Counted from the first letter of the stretch, positions 22,690 through 32,176 are shown. The stretch: DNA of 64,000 nt from Firm-04 sp946413695 (GCA_946413695.1 CAMKLV010000006.1:17675-81674), one strand, 5' to 3'. The notes: generated by a model from the letters alone, not told the origin. Numbers and translations are program-made.

Positions 22690-25407
22690 TTATTCTCTGT
22701 TTTTGAGTACCTCTGCCGGTGTGATTCTGCGGATTTTGCGGACAAGCAGCAGGCTTGCGCCGAAGTACACCGCGAGCAGCAGCAGATAGAGCGCCGCATA
22801 GTGATACCACGCAAACGAAATACGCATCGAGCAGGCGACATTCGCGATGAAGCCCGGATAGAACAGATCTATGATCTTTTTCGCGAGCGGGAGCAGGAAC
22901 ATGCCGCCGATCGCGACAACTGCGAAATTACCGTTGAGATAGAGTCTGCGGATTTCATTCGGGCGGTAGCCGAAAATCTGAATCAGCGAGATGCCGAATG
23001 CCGAGCGGTCGATCATGACGCCCGTCATCAGATACATGACCACGCAGAGGATCACGATGCCTGCCGAGGAAAGCGTGATGATCAGCGGCCACATCATGTC
23101 AATGAACACCGCCGCACTCTTTTCGACATCCGCTTTGGTTGTCACGGAATAGAGCCGGTCTTCCGGAATCTCCAGCGCACGGTCGGCATAGACGGCGTTG
23201 TAGTAGTCCTCGTCCCTGCCGAACAGCTCGCGCATGCTGTCCAGATCCATGAAGATTGTGAAGCCCGGTGTATAATCGCAGATGCCGGTGACCGTGAAGC
23301 TGTAATCGCGGTCGGCGGCGGAATCGGAGAAGGTCACGCGGTCGCCGGTCTGATAGCCGTAACGCTCGACCAGCGAGCTGTTGATCACCGCCTTTGCCGG
23401 GCCTTTCTCCGGCTTTGCATCGAAGAATCTGCTCTTGCCGTCTTTCAGACCGATCACGGTGACATCGAGTGTGTAGCCGCGGCAATCGGTGCTGAGCGTT
23501 TCGACATAGGCAGCCTCGCCGCCCGCAGGCGCCTCCTTTTCCGGATACTTATATAGATACATGTATGCATATTTCGTGTCGGCGGGGTTATCGTGTCGGA
23601 TGCGTGTGCAGAGCAGAATTGTATTCATGCCGAGCATCACAACCATGAGCGAGAACAGCATGCCGAACAGGATCGCCGCCGCCGAGCGGGATTCACGCGC
23701 AAGCTGCCGGATTGCAAATACGCGCGTAAACTTTTTGGAGCGCAGATGGAACTGCCGGTAGCTGCCGCCGGACTGCTCGTTTTTCATCAGTGCGAGCGCG
23801 GGCTTTGAGAGTTTGCGGTTGATGACGATTGTGTTGACAGCCGCGCTGATGACCGGCGGCATCAGGAGTGCGAACAGCACCAGATACACCGGCACGCGAA
23901 CCGGAAACTCCGGCACGGAGAAGTAGTCATAGGTTCCGGCGCTCTGCATCCGGATGCCTGCCGGTGTGAACCCGAGCAGAAGCCCGATTGCGCCGCCGAG
24001 CAGCGCCACGAGCGTCGGCATGGTGATGTAGTGCAGGAGCAGGTCCTTTTTCCGGACGCCCAGCGCATAGAGCGCGCCGATCACCGGCTGCTCGCGCTCA
24101 ATCTGATGCACAACGAAAACCGAGATCACATAGGCAAACAGGATCAGCACGATGATGCCCGCAATCAGACCGATATTGCGGTCCATGATGACGTCTCCGG
24201 CGGCTGCCGCAATGCGCGGATTATCGCCCGCGGGGACAAACGCCGTCAGGTTGTCGAGGTCCAGCTCGAAGATTTCGTCCAGCAGATCGTCTGTCTGCGA
24301 TTTCAGCTCCGCTGTGCCGTCCGCAAGCTCCGCAGCGCCCTCTGCCGCTTTGGATGCACCCCCGGTGTAATCGCGGATGCCGCTGCGGAATGCCGCGATG
24401 CTGTCAAGGCTTTCCTTGAGCGCTGCAAGGTCTTGAGAATGGGTCGCTGCAATCAGTGTATCGAGTGTATCGGCGTAGTTTTCGTCAGTCAGCTCGATGC
24501 GCTGCTTCATTGCGGCGAGCGCGGCATTTGCCTGCCCGAGATAGGATGCAAACAGCGTATCAGCCGCCTCGTTGAGATCGGCACCGGCTTTGTCGAGATC
24601 GTGCAGACCGTCAGAGAGCTCCGCGGCGCCGTCATCAAGATCGCGCACGCCGTTCTCGATGTCGCGGCGCTTTTCGAGAAACGCGTCGATGGTCTCCTGA
24701 AAATAGCGGTTCTCGACCTTGGTGCAGTCAAATTTCAGGCCGCGGATTTTCTGCTTGAGTTTGTCATCATCGGTGCCGCTGCCGAGCCGGTAGGCATAGG
24801 TGTATTCCTCGGCTTTCTGCCCGCGCTGATCGCGGATGGCTGCATACTGTTCATCGGCAACGAACATCAGACCGAACGAGTTGTGCTCGACTGCCGTATC
24901 GCTGAACCTGGAAAGCACCGCGTCATAATCCGGCACCGAGCCGAGCCCCGTGACCGTAAAGCTGACGCCTGCCGCCTTGAACGTATCGCCGTTTTTGAGT
25001 CCGTGCGCGGCGGCATAGCCTTTTTCCAGCACCGCCTCGCCGGAGCATTCTGCGAGCCTGCCGGAATCGAGCTGAATCAGGTCAATCTGTTCCCGGTTCC
25101 GGAACATCCGCAGAACGGCATCGTCCGCCGCTTGCAGATCGAGCGAGAACTGCGGCTCGATCACCGTTCCGTCTTCGGTCAGGGTATCGAGTTCATCGTC
25201 ATTCAGCTCGAGAAAGACCGTGAAGCTGCCGTCCTGCGCCTGATTCACAGACTTCTGCCGCTCCGTGCCGCCGAGCACAACCTCTGCCGCACCGACAATG
25301 CTGAACACGAGAAAGACACCGAGCACGATCAGCATGGTCAGCGCAAAATATCTGCCGGCATTCTGCCTGAGATCGCGCAGAAGCCGCTTTGCCAGTATGC
25401 CGCCCAT
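22690..25407 (-). CDS. FtsX/MacB-type ABC transporter permease
   Basis: A 905-residue permease. One membrane helix near residues 20-45, a large outer domain with coiled-coil (LEKRRDIENGVRDLDDGAAELSDGLHDLDKA, about residues 250-370), then two FtsX cores: helices near 415-440, 465-495 and 505-530, and near 775-800, 835-855 and 870-895. The repeated design is typical of exporters of peptides or lipoproteins, or of antimicrobial-peptide defence. It starts inside the stop of its ATPase (TGATG overlap at 25407), so the two form one complex. Substrate unknown. Confidence 0.9.
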   Translation of the reverse strand: MGGILAKRLLRDLRQNAGRYFALTMLIVLGVFLVFSIVGAAEVVLGGTERQKSVNQAQDGSFTVFLELNDDELDTLTEDGTVIEPQFSLDLQAADDAVLRMFRNREQIDLIQLDSGRLAECSGEAVLEKGYAAAHGLKNGDTFKAAGVSFTVTGLGSVPDYDAVLSRFSDTAVEHNSFGLMFVADEQYAAIRDQRGQKAEEYTYAYRLGSGTDDDKLKQKIRGLKFDCTKVENRYFQETIDAFLEKRRDIENGVRDLDDGAAELSDGLHDLDKAGADLNEAADTLFASYLGQANAALAAMKQRIELTDENYADTLDTLIAATHSQDLAALKESLDSIAAFRSGIRDYTGGASKAAEGAAELADGTAELKSQTDDLLDEIFELDLDNLTAFVPAGDNPRIAAAAGDVIMDRNIGLIAGIIVLILFAYVISVFVVHQIEREQPVIGALYALGVRKKDLLLHYITMPTLVALLGGAIGLLLGFTPAGIRMQSAGTYDYFSVPEFPVRVPVYLVLFALLMPPVISAAVNTIVINRKLSKPALALMKNEQSGGSYRQFHLRSKKFTRVFAIRQLARESRSAAAILFGMLFSLMVVMLGMNTILLCTRIRHDNPADTKYAYMYLYKYPEKEAPAGGEAAYVETLSTDCRGYTLDVTVIGLKDGKSRFFDAKPEKGPAKAVINSSLVERYGYQTGDRVTFSDSAADRDYSFTVTGICDYTPGFTIFMDLDSMRELFGRDEDYYNAVYADRALEIPEDRLYSVTTKADVEKSAAVFIDMMWPLIITLSSAGIVILCVVMYLMTGVMIDRSAFGISLIQIFGYRPNEIRRLYLNGNFAVVAIGGMFLLPLAKKIIDLFYPGFIANVACSMRISFAWYHYAALYLLLLAVYFGASLLLVRKIRRITPAEVLKNRE

Positions 25408-26108
25408 CAGAGATCCTCCAGTTCTGCCGCAGGGACGCGCTTGTCATTGAGATAATCCTTTGTGATGCGTCCGTCCTTGATATAAATAACCTTGTGAACC
25501 ATGTTCTTGATCGAATTGTTATGTGTGACGATCAGCATGGTCGTGCCGTATTTCTCATTGATCTGCTCAAGCAGCACGAGGATATCCCGCGAGGTTGCGG
25601 AATCGAGTGCGCCGGTCGGCTCATCGCAGAGCAGCAGCTTCGGATTCTTGATCAGTGCTCTTGCGATGGCGCAGCGCTGCTGCTGTCCGCCGGAAAGCTG
25701 CGCGGGAAATTTGTTCTGATGCTCCGTCAGCCCGAGCGTTTCGAGCAGCTCCTCCATATTCAGCGGGTGCTCCGCAATATGCTCGCAGACCTGAATATTC
25801 TCGCGCACGGTCAGGTTCGGCACGAGATTGTAAAACTGAAACACAAAGCCGAGATTGGCGCGGCGGTAATCCGAGAGAGCAGCGGGCTTGAGCCCGAAGA
25901 TTTCCTGCCCCTCCACCCTGACCGAGCCCGAATCCATGAGGTCGAGCCCGCCGATGCAGTTGAGCAGCGTCGATTTGCCCGAGCCGCTCGTGCCCTGAAT
26001 GACGCACATCTGTCCGCGCTCCACACCCGTTGAGACGCCTTTCAGCACCTGAATAAAGCTCGAATCTTTGCCGTAGCTTTTCTTGACATCCTTGACTTCC
26101 AGATACAT
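25407..26108 (-). CDS. ABC transporter ATP-binding protein (MacB/LolD type)
   Basis: A 233-residue ATPase that powers the FtsX-type permease next to it. Walker A GTSGSGKST, Q-loop FVFQFYNLVPNLTVRENI, signature LSGGQQQRCAIARAL, Walker B LLLCDEPTGALD and switch His (IVTHN) are all intact. The opening MYLEVKDVKKSYG is standard. Ribosome site GAAAGGAGAAAATGTT. It is the fourth gene of the operon starting at 28026. Confidence 0.95.
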   Translation of the reverse strand: MYLEVKDVKKSYGKDSSFIQVLKGVSTGVERGQMCVIQGTSGSGKSTLLNCIGGLDLMDSGSVRVEGQEIFGLKPAALSDYRRANLGFVFQFYNLVPNLTVRENIQVCEHIAEHPLNMEELLETLGLTEHQNKFPAQLSGGQQQRCAIARALIKNPKLLLCDEPTGALDSATSRDILVLLEQINEKYGTTMLIVTHNNSIKNMVHKVIYIKDGRITKDYLNDKRVPAAELEDL

Positions 26109-26167
26109 AACATTTTCTCCTTTCGTTATCTAATGCTAACTCAATACCCGTAAGAAGGACGTTCTCC

Positions 26168-26782
26168 TCAGAGATCGTCCTCCAGAATATACTCCATAAA
26201 CCCCTTGACCATAAAATCCAGCACGGGGCTGATTTTTTTGAGTGCCTGCGCCCTGTCCGGCTCATGCTCCAGCAGATGCACAAACGCATTGATCTGTATG
26301 TGGCTGAACCAGTGCAGCATATACTGATTGACGCGCTTGCCCGGAAACAGCGCCGCATACTGCGCTGCCAATGTCTGATAGTATTCATCAAGCAGCGCAA
26401 TCATGCGGTCTACGATGTTTTCATAGGCTGAGCCCTGCGCGTGGTGCAGCAGAATCATCATCGCGTCATAATCCGCGTACATCTCGCCGATGAGCGCGGC
26501 AGCAAATGCATCGTGGTCGCCGTCATGCTGTTCATAGTGCATGACCTCATCCTGATCTGCGATGAGATGCTCGCGCAGAATTGCGAGGATGCGGTTCAGC
26601 GGCTCCTCAACAATCGCGCTGAGCAGCCCGTTTTTATCCTGAAAGAAGAAATAGACCGCACCCGTTGTCAGACCGGCATCCGCGCTGATCTTGCGCAGCG
26701 AGGCCTTGGCAAAACCCTTCTCCTTGAATTCTTTTTTTGCAGAGGCGATCAGCCGCGCCCTGCTTTCATTCGGATTGCTCAC
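26168..26782 (-). CDS. TetR family transcriptional regulator
   Basis: A 204-residue repressor starting at GTG (TAAGGAGATGCACC in front). The DNA-binding domain is at residues 8-55 (ARLIASAKKEFKEKGFAKASLRKISADAGLTTGAVYFFFQDKNGLL), a clear TetR helix-turn-helix. The rest is the helical ligand domain. Because it lies inside the operon and a tandem palindrome sits at the operon promoter, autoregulation is likely. The inducing molecule is unknown, perhaps the compound that the ABC transporter exports. Confidence 0.92.
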   Translation of the reverse strand: MSNPNESRARLIASAKKEFKEKGFAKASLRKISADAGLTTGAVYFFFQDKNGLLSAIVEEPLNRILAILREHLIADQDEVMHYEQHDGDHDAFAAALIGEMYADYDAMMILLHHAQGSAYENIVDRMIALLDEYYQTLAAQYAALFPGKRVNQYMLHWFSHIQINAFVHLLEHEPDRAQALKKISPVLDFMVKGFMEYILEDDL

Positions 26783-26793
26783 GGTGCATCTCC

Positions 26794-27249
26794 TTACAGT
26801 GACTTGATGTAGATCTGGCAGGGATTCTCCGCGCCCCAGATCGCCTCAATGACCTCCAGCTCCCGGAACCCGCAGGAGAGGTAAAACAGATTGGTTCTGT
26901 CATAGTCCTCGTAAACGCCCATTCGGACGGTCTTGACCTGCATGAACGAGAATCCCGCGCCTTTCGCGAGGCGCTCCGCCTCCTGCACCAGTGCTCTGCC
27001 GAGCCCGCTGCGGTGATATTCCTTCAGTACGCCCATGACCGCAAGTTCAACGGTTGCATCGCCCGTCTGCTTGAGGCAGAGGAATCCGACATAGCGCGCA
27101 TCCTGTTTTGCGGCAAGAAAAATCTGATCTGCGCTCTCTGCGATGTACTGCTCGCGGCTTTCATCGACCTCAAACCAGTCATGCAGCGCTTCGAGTACAT
27201 TTCTTGCGATGAATCGTTTGGTATCGGCGTCTTTGATTTGTTCGATCAT
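26794..27249 (-). CDS. GNAT family N-acetyltransferase
   Basis: A 151-residue acetyltransferase predicted to use acetyl-CoA. The core strand-loop ELAVMGVLKEYHRSGLGRALVQEAE carries the Q/R-x-x-G-x-G/A pyrophosphate loop (RSGLGRA), and FSMQVKTVR...FYLSCGFRE is the usual C-terminal part. Ribosome site AAAGGAGAACACC. It is the second gene of the five-gene operon. Substrate unknown. Confidence 0.9.
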   Translation of the reverse strand: MIEQIKDADTKRFIARNVLEALHDWFEVDESREQYIAESADQIFLAAKQDARYVGFLCLKQTGDATVELAVMGVLKEYHRSGLGRALVQEAERLAKGAGFSFMQVKTVRMGVYEDYDRTNLFYLSCGFRELEVIEAIWGAENPCQIYIKSL

Positions 27250-27261
27250 GGTGTTCTCCTT

Positions 27262-28026
27262 TCACAGCCGGTAGATTCGTGCGGCATTTTCTGCGAATAC
27301 TTTTTCTTCGGTCTCCGGCGGCAGATGCAGCGACCGGATGAACCGGATATGCTGTGCCATGCTGCATCCGAAGCTATCCGAGCCAAAGAGCACCCTGTCC
27401 GGTACCGCTTCGATCAGTCTCCGGATGCCGGATGCAACTTCTTCGGGAACCTCTGCTTTATCTGCAACGGATGAGAGGTCAAAATACAGATTCGGAAGAT
27501 TAAGCAGCTGCATGCACTTGCTGACATGCGGATACCAGCAGTGGCAGCAGACAAGCGTCAGTGCCGGATACTGCTTTGCGACCGCCGCAGCGACATCTGC
27601 ATCGCCGTATTCAGGATGATCCCAGCCGGAATGAAACAGCACAGGCACCTGATACTGCACGGCTGTCTCATAGACAGGCACCAGCCGCGGGTCCGTCAGA
27701 TAAAACGGCTCATGTCCTGTATACAGCTTGATGCCGACGATCTGCCCTTGCGCCAGATGCTGCCTGAGATTCGCAAGTGTTTCGGGATATGCGGAGAGCG
27801 GGCTGATGCCGCCGGCAACAAATACTTTGGAATCTGCCTGCCGCGGGAACAGCGAAAAGAGTTCATCGGTTGTGCCGATTTCCGTTTCCTGCCATGAGTC
27901 CGCAATGACAATGCAGCGGTCAACGCCGTTTTCATGCATCGCCGCCAGCAGCTTTTCTTTTTTAGATCGCAGCGTGGGGTATGCATCCCCGACCGGCAGA
28001 TGCAGATGTGCATCGGTGATGGTCAT
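27262..28026 (-). CDS. Amidohydrolase family protein (Amidohydro_2 type)
   Basis: A 254-residue TIM-barrel metal hydrolase. The N-terminal TDAHLHL gives the H-x-H metal site; HSGWDHPEYGD and CCHCWYPHVSK supply later His ligands; VLFGSDSFG gives the catalytic Asp. Short members like this include decarboxylases and lactonases. It leads the TetR/ABC operon, directly behind promoter and operator at 28049-28100 (GGGAGATTCCAA ribosome site). Its substrate could be the signal sensed by TetR, but that is a guess. Confidence 0.88.
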   Translation of the reverse strand: MTITDAHLHLPVGDAYPTLRSKKEKLLAAMHENGVDRCIVIADSWQETEIGTTDELFSLFPRQADSKVFVAGGISPLSAYPETLANLRQHLAQGQIVGIKLYTGHEPFYLTDPRLVPVYETAVQYQVPVLFHSGWDHPEYGDADVAAAVAKQYPALTLVCCHCWYPHVSKCMQLLNLPNLYFDLSSVADKAEVPEEVASGIRRLIEAVPDRVLFGSDSFGCSMAQHIRFIRSLHLPPETEEKVFAENAARIYRL

Positions 28027-28048
28027 TTGGAATCTCCCTGTGTTTTGA

Positions 28049-28100
28049 TAACGATGTTACGTAACGATGTTATCTTACACAATGAACGGGGGAATGTCAA
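28049..28100 (-). promoter_or_regulatory. Promoter and tandem operator of the amidohydrolase-TetR-ABC operon
   Basis: Minus-strand TTGACA (28095-28100), 17 bases, TAAGAT (28072-28077). From 28049 to 28072 lie two identical 11-base sites (TAACGATGTTA forward) two bases apart; each is a TAAC-N3-GTTA palindrome. Position just after the -10 fits a repressor site, most simply for the TetR protein of the operon. Confidence 0.8.
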
Positions 28101-28200
28101 TAGCTCTGCGGCAGATTCAGCGCTTTGTGCAAGCTATTCGGATACGCCGCCGACAAAATTTGTTACATCCTACAAAACATAAAATTCTTTTCGGTTAGCA

Positions 28201-28229
28201 TTGACAAACGCCTTGCAATCTGGTATAAT
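28201..28229 (+). promoter_or_regulatory. Sigma-A promoter of eno
   Basis: TTGACA (28201-28206), 17-base spacer, TATAAT (28224-28229). The transcript would start near 28236, leaving a leader of about 178 bases. Confidence 0.9.
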
Positions 28230-28235
28230 ACAATC

Positions 28236-28413
28236 TAGTTAGCTAGAGCTAACGCGAATGAATCATGCAGCAGGCTCCTTTCGGTCTTTTTTCGCATGCC
28301 AAAACTCCTTATTTCCATGAAAAGGAGCCTGCCTCGGTTATAACATGGCGATTCATGTTTATAATAAAGAACGCCGCTCAGAGCAGATTCCGGCGGCAGA
28401 TTGGAGAACAGTT
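28236..28413 (+). promoter_or_regulatory. Long structured 5' leader of eno
   Basis: Contains an imperfect palindrome GTTAGCTAGAGCTAAC, then CAGGCTCCTTT (28271-28281), which pairs perfectly over 11 bases with AAAGGAGCCTG (28321-28331). A second CTCCTT at 28305-28310 can pair with the same AAGGAG, so two folds exclude each other. A T-run lies in the loop. No known riboswitch pattern was recognised. Confidence 0.6.
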
Positions 28414-29715
28414 ATGGAATATTTGGAAATCGAAAAAGTAGTCGGCAGAGAGATTCTGGATTCCCGCGGCAATCCGACCGTTGAGGCAGAGGTCTACCTC
28501 ATGGAAGGCACCGTCGGCAGAGGCACCGCACCGAGCGGCGCATCGACCGGTGAATTTGAGGCACTTGAGCTGCGTGACGGCGACAAGTCCCGCTACCTCG
28601 GCAAGGGCGTGCAGAAGGCTGTCGAAAACATCAATACTGTTATCAACGATGTCCTCACCGGCATGGATGCATCCGATATCTATGCAGTTGACAAGGCGAT
28701 GATCGAAGCAGACGGCACCAAGGATAAGTCCAAGCTCGGCGCCAACGCAATCCTCGCAGTTTCGATTGCATCCGCAAGAGCAGCTGCAGCAGCACTCGGC
28801 ATTCCGCTTTACAGATTCCTCGGCGGCATTCAGGGCACAAAGCTCCCTGTCCCGATGATGAACATTCTCAACGGCGGCGCACACGCAGACAGCGCTGTTG
28901 ATACACAGGAATTCATGATCATGCCGGTCGGCGCACCGTCCTTCAAGGAGGCGCTCCGCTGGTGTGCAGAGGTCTTCCACAAGCTCCGTGCACTGATCAA
29001 GGAGATGGGCGACGTCACCGCTGTCGGCGATGAGGGTGGCTTTGCTCCGAATCAGCTCAAGAGCGATGAGGAGGCAATCGAGAAGATTCTGGAGGCAATC
29101 AAGGCAGCAGGCTTTGAGCCCGGCAAGGACTTCATGATCGCAATGGATGCAGCATCCTCCGAGTGGAAGAGCGAAAAGGGCAAGGGCTTCTATAAGCAGC
29201 CCAAGAGCGGCAAGGAGTTCACCTCCGATGAGCTGATTGCACACTGGGAATCCCTCGTTGACAAGTACCCGATCATCTCCATCGAGGACGGCCTTGATGA
29301 GGAGGACTGGGAAGGCTGGCAGAGAATGACTGCCAAGATCGGCAGCAAGGTCCAGCTCGTCGGCGATGACCTGTTCGTTACGAACACCGAGCGCCTTTCC
29401 AAGGGCATCCAGCTCGGCGCCGGAAACTCGATCCTCATCAAGCTGAACCAGATCGGTTCTGTCTCTGAGACACTCGAGGCAATTAAAATGGCACACAACG
29501 CAGGCTACACTGCAATTTCCTCGCACCGTTCCGGCGAAACTGCGGATACCACAATCGCAGACCTCGCCGTTGCACTGAACACCTGCCAGATCAAGACGGG
29601 CGCACCGTCCAGATCGGAGCGCGTTGCAAAGTACAATCAGCTTCTCCGCATCGAGGAGCAGCTCGGCGCAAGCGCATGCTACCCGGGCATGGATGCGTTC
29701 CACATCAAAAAGTGA
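28414..29715 (+). CDS. eno: Enolase
   Basis: Glycolytic enzyme: 2-phosphoglycerate to phosphoenolpyruvate. 433 residues with the family landmarks: REILDSRGNPTVE, SGASTGEFEALELRD, GGAHADSAVDTQEFMI, metal ligands in SIEDGLDE and LVGDDLFVTN, the catalytic Lys region ILIKLNQIGS and SHRSGETADTTIADLAV. The ATG at 28414 is taken over the frame start at 28345 because it has a GGAG site 7 bases before it and matches the family N-terminus. Very strong promoter, long leader, and its own terminator. Confidence 0.97.
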   Translation: MEYLEIEKVVGREILDSRGNPTVEAEVYLMEGTVGRGTAPSGASTGEFEALELRDGDKSRYLGKGVQKAVENINTVINDVLTGMDASDIYAVDKAMIEADGTKDKSKLGANAILAVSIASARAAAAALGIPLYRFLGGIQGTKLPVPMMNILNGGAHADSAVDTQEFMIMPVGAPSFKEALRWCAEVFHKLRALIKEMGDVTAVGDEGGFAPNQLKSDEEAIEKILEAIKAAGFEPGKDFMIAMDAASSEWKSEKGKGFYKQPKSGKEFTSDELIAHWESLVDKYPIISIEDGLDEEDWEGWQRMTAKIGSKVQLVGDDLFVTNTERLSKGIQLGAGNSILIKLNQIGSVSETLEAIKMAHNAGYTAISSHRSGETADTTIADLAVALNTCQIKTGAPSRSERVAKYNQLLRIEEQLGASACYPGMDAFHIKK

Positions 29716-29748
29716 TAATTCCCTGTTTTCCTGCCTGAATATCAGAAG

Positions 29749-29791
29749 AAAGACGCTGCTCACGGGATTTCCCGCCGGGCAGCGTCTTTCT
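29749..29791. terminator. Terminator of eno
   Basis: AAAGACGCTGC pairs with GCAGCGTCTTT across an inner GC-rich loop, followed by CTTTG. It can serve in both directions between convergent genes. Confidence 0.85.
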
Positions 29792-29898
29792 TTGTGATGA
29801 AATCAAAAAGAGCCATATATGAGGGAGAAGGGAGGAAGGAGGAGAGAGAAAGTATCCGATCCTTTCTCCTTCCTGCCTGCTCCCTTCTCCCTGTGTGT

Positions 29899-31473
29899 TT
29901 ATTCAGAGCGGAGTTTAAAGGTCTTTGCAGCGAATTTATACACCAGAATGCATGCGACAATGCAGTAGATCACGCAGAACGCAATGCAGACCAGTCCGAA
30001 TGCGAGTGTCGGCAGTTTCATCTGCATCAGGAAGTAGCAGCAGCCGTATGTGATGCCGGTGATGAATTTGTAAAGCGGACTTTTGATCTCGCTGCCTGCC
30101 GTATAGGGCTGCAGCAGATAGTAGATCGTCAGATAATGCACCGAGAAGAACATGCTCATCGCAATGGGGGAGATGAACATAACCGCGTAATAGATCGGCT
30201 GCTCCACGCCGCCCGTCATGACAAGCAGCAGCACCAGTCCGAATCCGATCAGCACCGCAGGTGCCGCGTTGATCTTCATGATCTCGCGCAGCCGGATCCG
30301 GAACAGCGCGAGGATCGACTTCGGCTTTTTGTAGAACGGATAGGTCAGCAGCGAGTGATCGCAGTTCATGAACAGCGCCTGTGTGAAGCTCAGTCCGCGG
30401 TTGATGAGATACATGCCGAACGGCAGCACATTCAGTCCCGCGATAATGCCGCGGTTGATTGTTTCTCCGGCCTGCGGTTTGCGGATAATCAGCATACAGA
30501 GCAGTGCCAGCAGGAAAGCTGCACCGATCAGAATAATCGTTGTCTGTTTCCAGAGAATGTTGCGGTGCCGCTTGATGAACAGCTCATTCAGATACTCAAA
30601 GCCCTTGCGGCTGCTTGTGATTGTTGCATCTGCGGAGATGCGGTTTGCCTGCATCTGCTGCGGTTTCTTCTTTGCCTTGTCCATCATATCCGCTTTGTTC
30701 CGGAGCACGCGCTGATTGATCTCTTTGTATTCTCCGTAATTCGCGATGTACTTCCAGCAGAGCAGTCCCGCCGGAATCATCGCGAGCATCAGCCCCGCCG
30801 AGACCGGCAGCGGCAGTGCAAAGTCATTGATCGGCAGGAAGTAGGTCAGAAACAGCAGCACGAGTACGAACGGCAGCGTGAATTTGTTTGCCTTGGATTC
30901 ATCAAATATATAGCCGAAGCGCGTGTTGCATCTGAGTGAGAGTGCACCGAAGAGCACCTTGCAGCCGGCAATCGAAAAGGGGAGCAGCAGGCAGAGCCAG
31001 ACCGGCACCTTTGCAATCAGACCGAAGATCAGCGTGAACGGCAGGAATCCGATCACCACGCGCAGCAGATAATAGAGATAATTTGCGACTGTATACCGCC
31101 GCGCATCCATGCGCAGCAGATTGAGCGCGTAATCGTTCGGGCGGATCAGCTTGTTGTTCAGCACACCGCCGACGAGTGTCAGCAGCAGCAGGATATGCAC
31201 AAAGAGCTGACTGTTTGAATAGTACATTTCATCCTGCAGCGGGAGCAGCGGCAGCGCGACCATCAGCCCGACATAAGCGAGCTTGCCGATGAAGGTTGTG
31301 ACAAACTCGAACATCAGCACGAAGATGAATGCCAGCACCTTGAAGCCGTCCGCGGCATAGAGATCGTTGTGCAGTACCTTGTTCAGCAGCGGCAGCGACC
31401 GGATCGCATGGATCAGCATGTTTGTCATGGACGTGCAGCGGAGCATGAAGGATTGTCTCAGAGTTTTAAGCAT
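29899..31473 (-). CDS. ABC transporter membrane protein, about 12 helices
   Basis: A 524-residue membrane protein with some 12 hydrophobic segments in two groups, and a cytoplasmic stretch rich in Lys around residues 270-310. The ATG at 31473 (GGGAGGAAGAAC in front) is preferred; it overlaps the ATPase stop by 8 bases, which ties it to the ABC ATPase as the membrane partner. It resembles two-domain exporter permeases of low sequence conservation. Substrate unknown. It closes the operon that begins with the GNAT gene at 35290. Confidence 0.8.
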   Translation of the reverse strand: MLKTLRQSFMLRCTSMTNMLIHAIRSLPLLNKVLHNDLYAADGFKVLAFIFVLMFEFVTTFIGKLAYVGLMVALPLLPLQDEMYYSNSQLFVHILLLLTLVGGVLNNKLIRPNDYALNLLRMDARRYTVANYLYYLLRVVIGFLPFTLIFGLIAKVPVWLCLLLPFSIAGCKVLFGALSLRCNTRFGYIFDESKANKFTLPFVLVLLFLTYFLPINDFALPLPVSAGLMLAMIPAGLLCWKYIANYGEYKEINQRVLRNKADMMDKAKKKPQQMQANRISADATITSSRKGFEYLNELFIKRHRNILWKQTTIILIGAAFLLALLCMLIIRKPQAGETINRGIIAGLNVLPFGMYLINRGLSFTQALFMNCDHSLLTYPFYKKPKSILALFRIRLREIMKINAAPAVLIGFGLVLLLVMTGGVEQPIYYAVMFISPIAMSMFFSVHYLTIYYLLQPYTAGSEIKSPLYKFITGITYGCCYFLMQMKLPTLAFGLVCIAFCVIYCIVACILVYKFAAKTFKLRSE

Positions 31474-32176
31474 GTTCTTCCTCCCGCAGCGCCGCAATGA
31501 TCTTTTCACGGAATGCGTGGCTGTCCAGATTTGCACTGTCCACCGGTTCGAGCATGCCGTGGTTCAGCAGCACGATCTCATCGCAGAGATCGAGCGCGAG
31601 ATCGAGGATATGCGTTGAGAAGATTGTGATCTTGCCCGCCTTCTGGCTCCGGAGCAGCTGCTTCATCTCCTCGGCGACAACAACGTCCAGCGAGGTCAGC
31701 GGCTCATCGAGCAGCAGCAGCTTCGGGTCTGCAATGATGTTGACGATCATCTGCATTTTGTTCTTCATGCCGTGGGAGTAATCGCGGAGCAGCTTGTCGC
31801 GGTCCTCCGGCGCAATGCGGATGTAATCGAGATAGGCATCGAGCGGCTGCGGATGCGCGATGCTCTCTGAGTTGATATCGAGGAAAAATTTGAGGAATTC
31901 TCTGCCCGTGAGGAATTCCGGAACGGTCGGCGTCGAGAGCACATAGCCGATATCCGAGGTCTCGGTCTGCCGCTGCGCGCCGGTTTCGTCCACTAAGAAG
32001 AAGCTGCCGCTTTCCGGTATAAGATCGCGGTTGAGACAGTTGAACAGCGTGGTTTTTCCGGCGCCGTTTCTGCCGAGCAGACCGTAGATTTTGCCCTCCT
32101 CAAAGGTGAAGTTGATGTCGCGCAGGACTTCTTTCTGATCAAACCGTTTTGCCAGATGTGAAATAACGAAATTCAT
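31466..32176 (-). CDS. ABC transporter ATP-binding protein
   Basis: A 236-residue ATPase. Walker A GRNGAGKTT, signature-type YSHGMKNKMQMI (variant of LSGGQ), Walker B LLLDEPLTSLD and switch His (STHILDLA). The YSHGMKxK signature is typical of multidrug- or bacteriocin-type ATPases with membrane partners such as the one next door. The ATG at 32176 has GGAGAAAAGAAT in front; the longer open frame to 32422 is a shadow of the neighbouring gene. Confidence 0.93.
   Translation of the reverse strand: MNFVISHLAKRFDQKEVLRDINFTFEEGKIYGLLGRNGAGKTTLFNCLNRDLIPESGSFFLVDETGAQRQTETSDIGYVLSTPTVPEFLTGREFLKFFLDINSESIAHPQPLDAYLDYIRIAPEDRDKLLRDYSHGMKNKMQMIVNIIADPKLLLLDEPLTSLDVVVAEEMKQLLRSQKAGKITIFSTHILDLALDLCDEIVLLNHGMLEPVDSANLDSHAFREKIIAALREEEHA

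Noticed and set aside
29810..29890. Purine-run AGGGAGAAGGGAGGAAGGAGG and its mirror as a regulatory element
   Set aside because: It looks like a simple inverted repeat of low complexity between convergent genes; no promoter or gene context supports a role beyond a weak hairpin.
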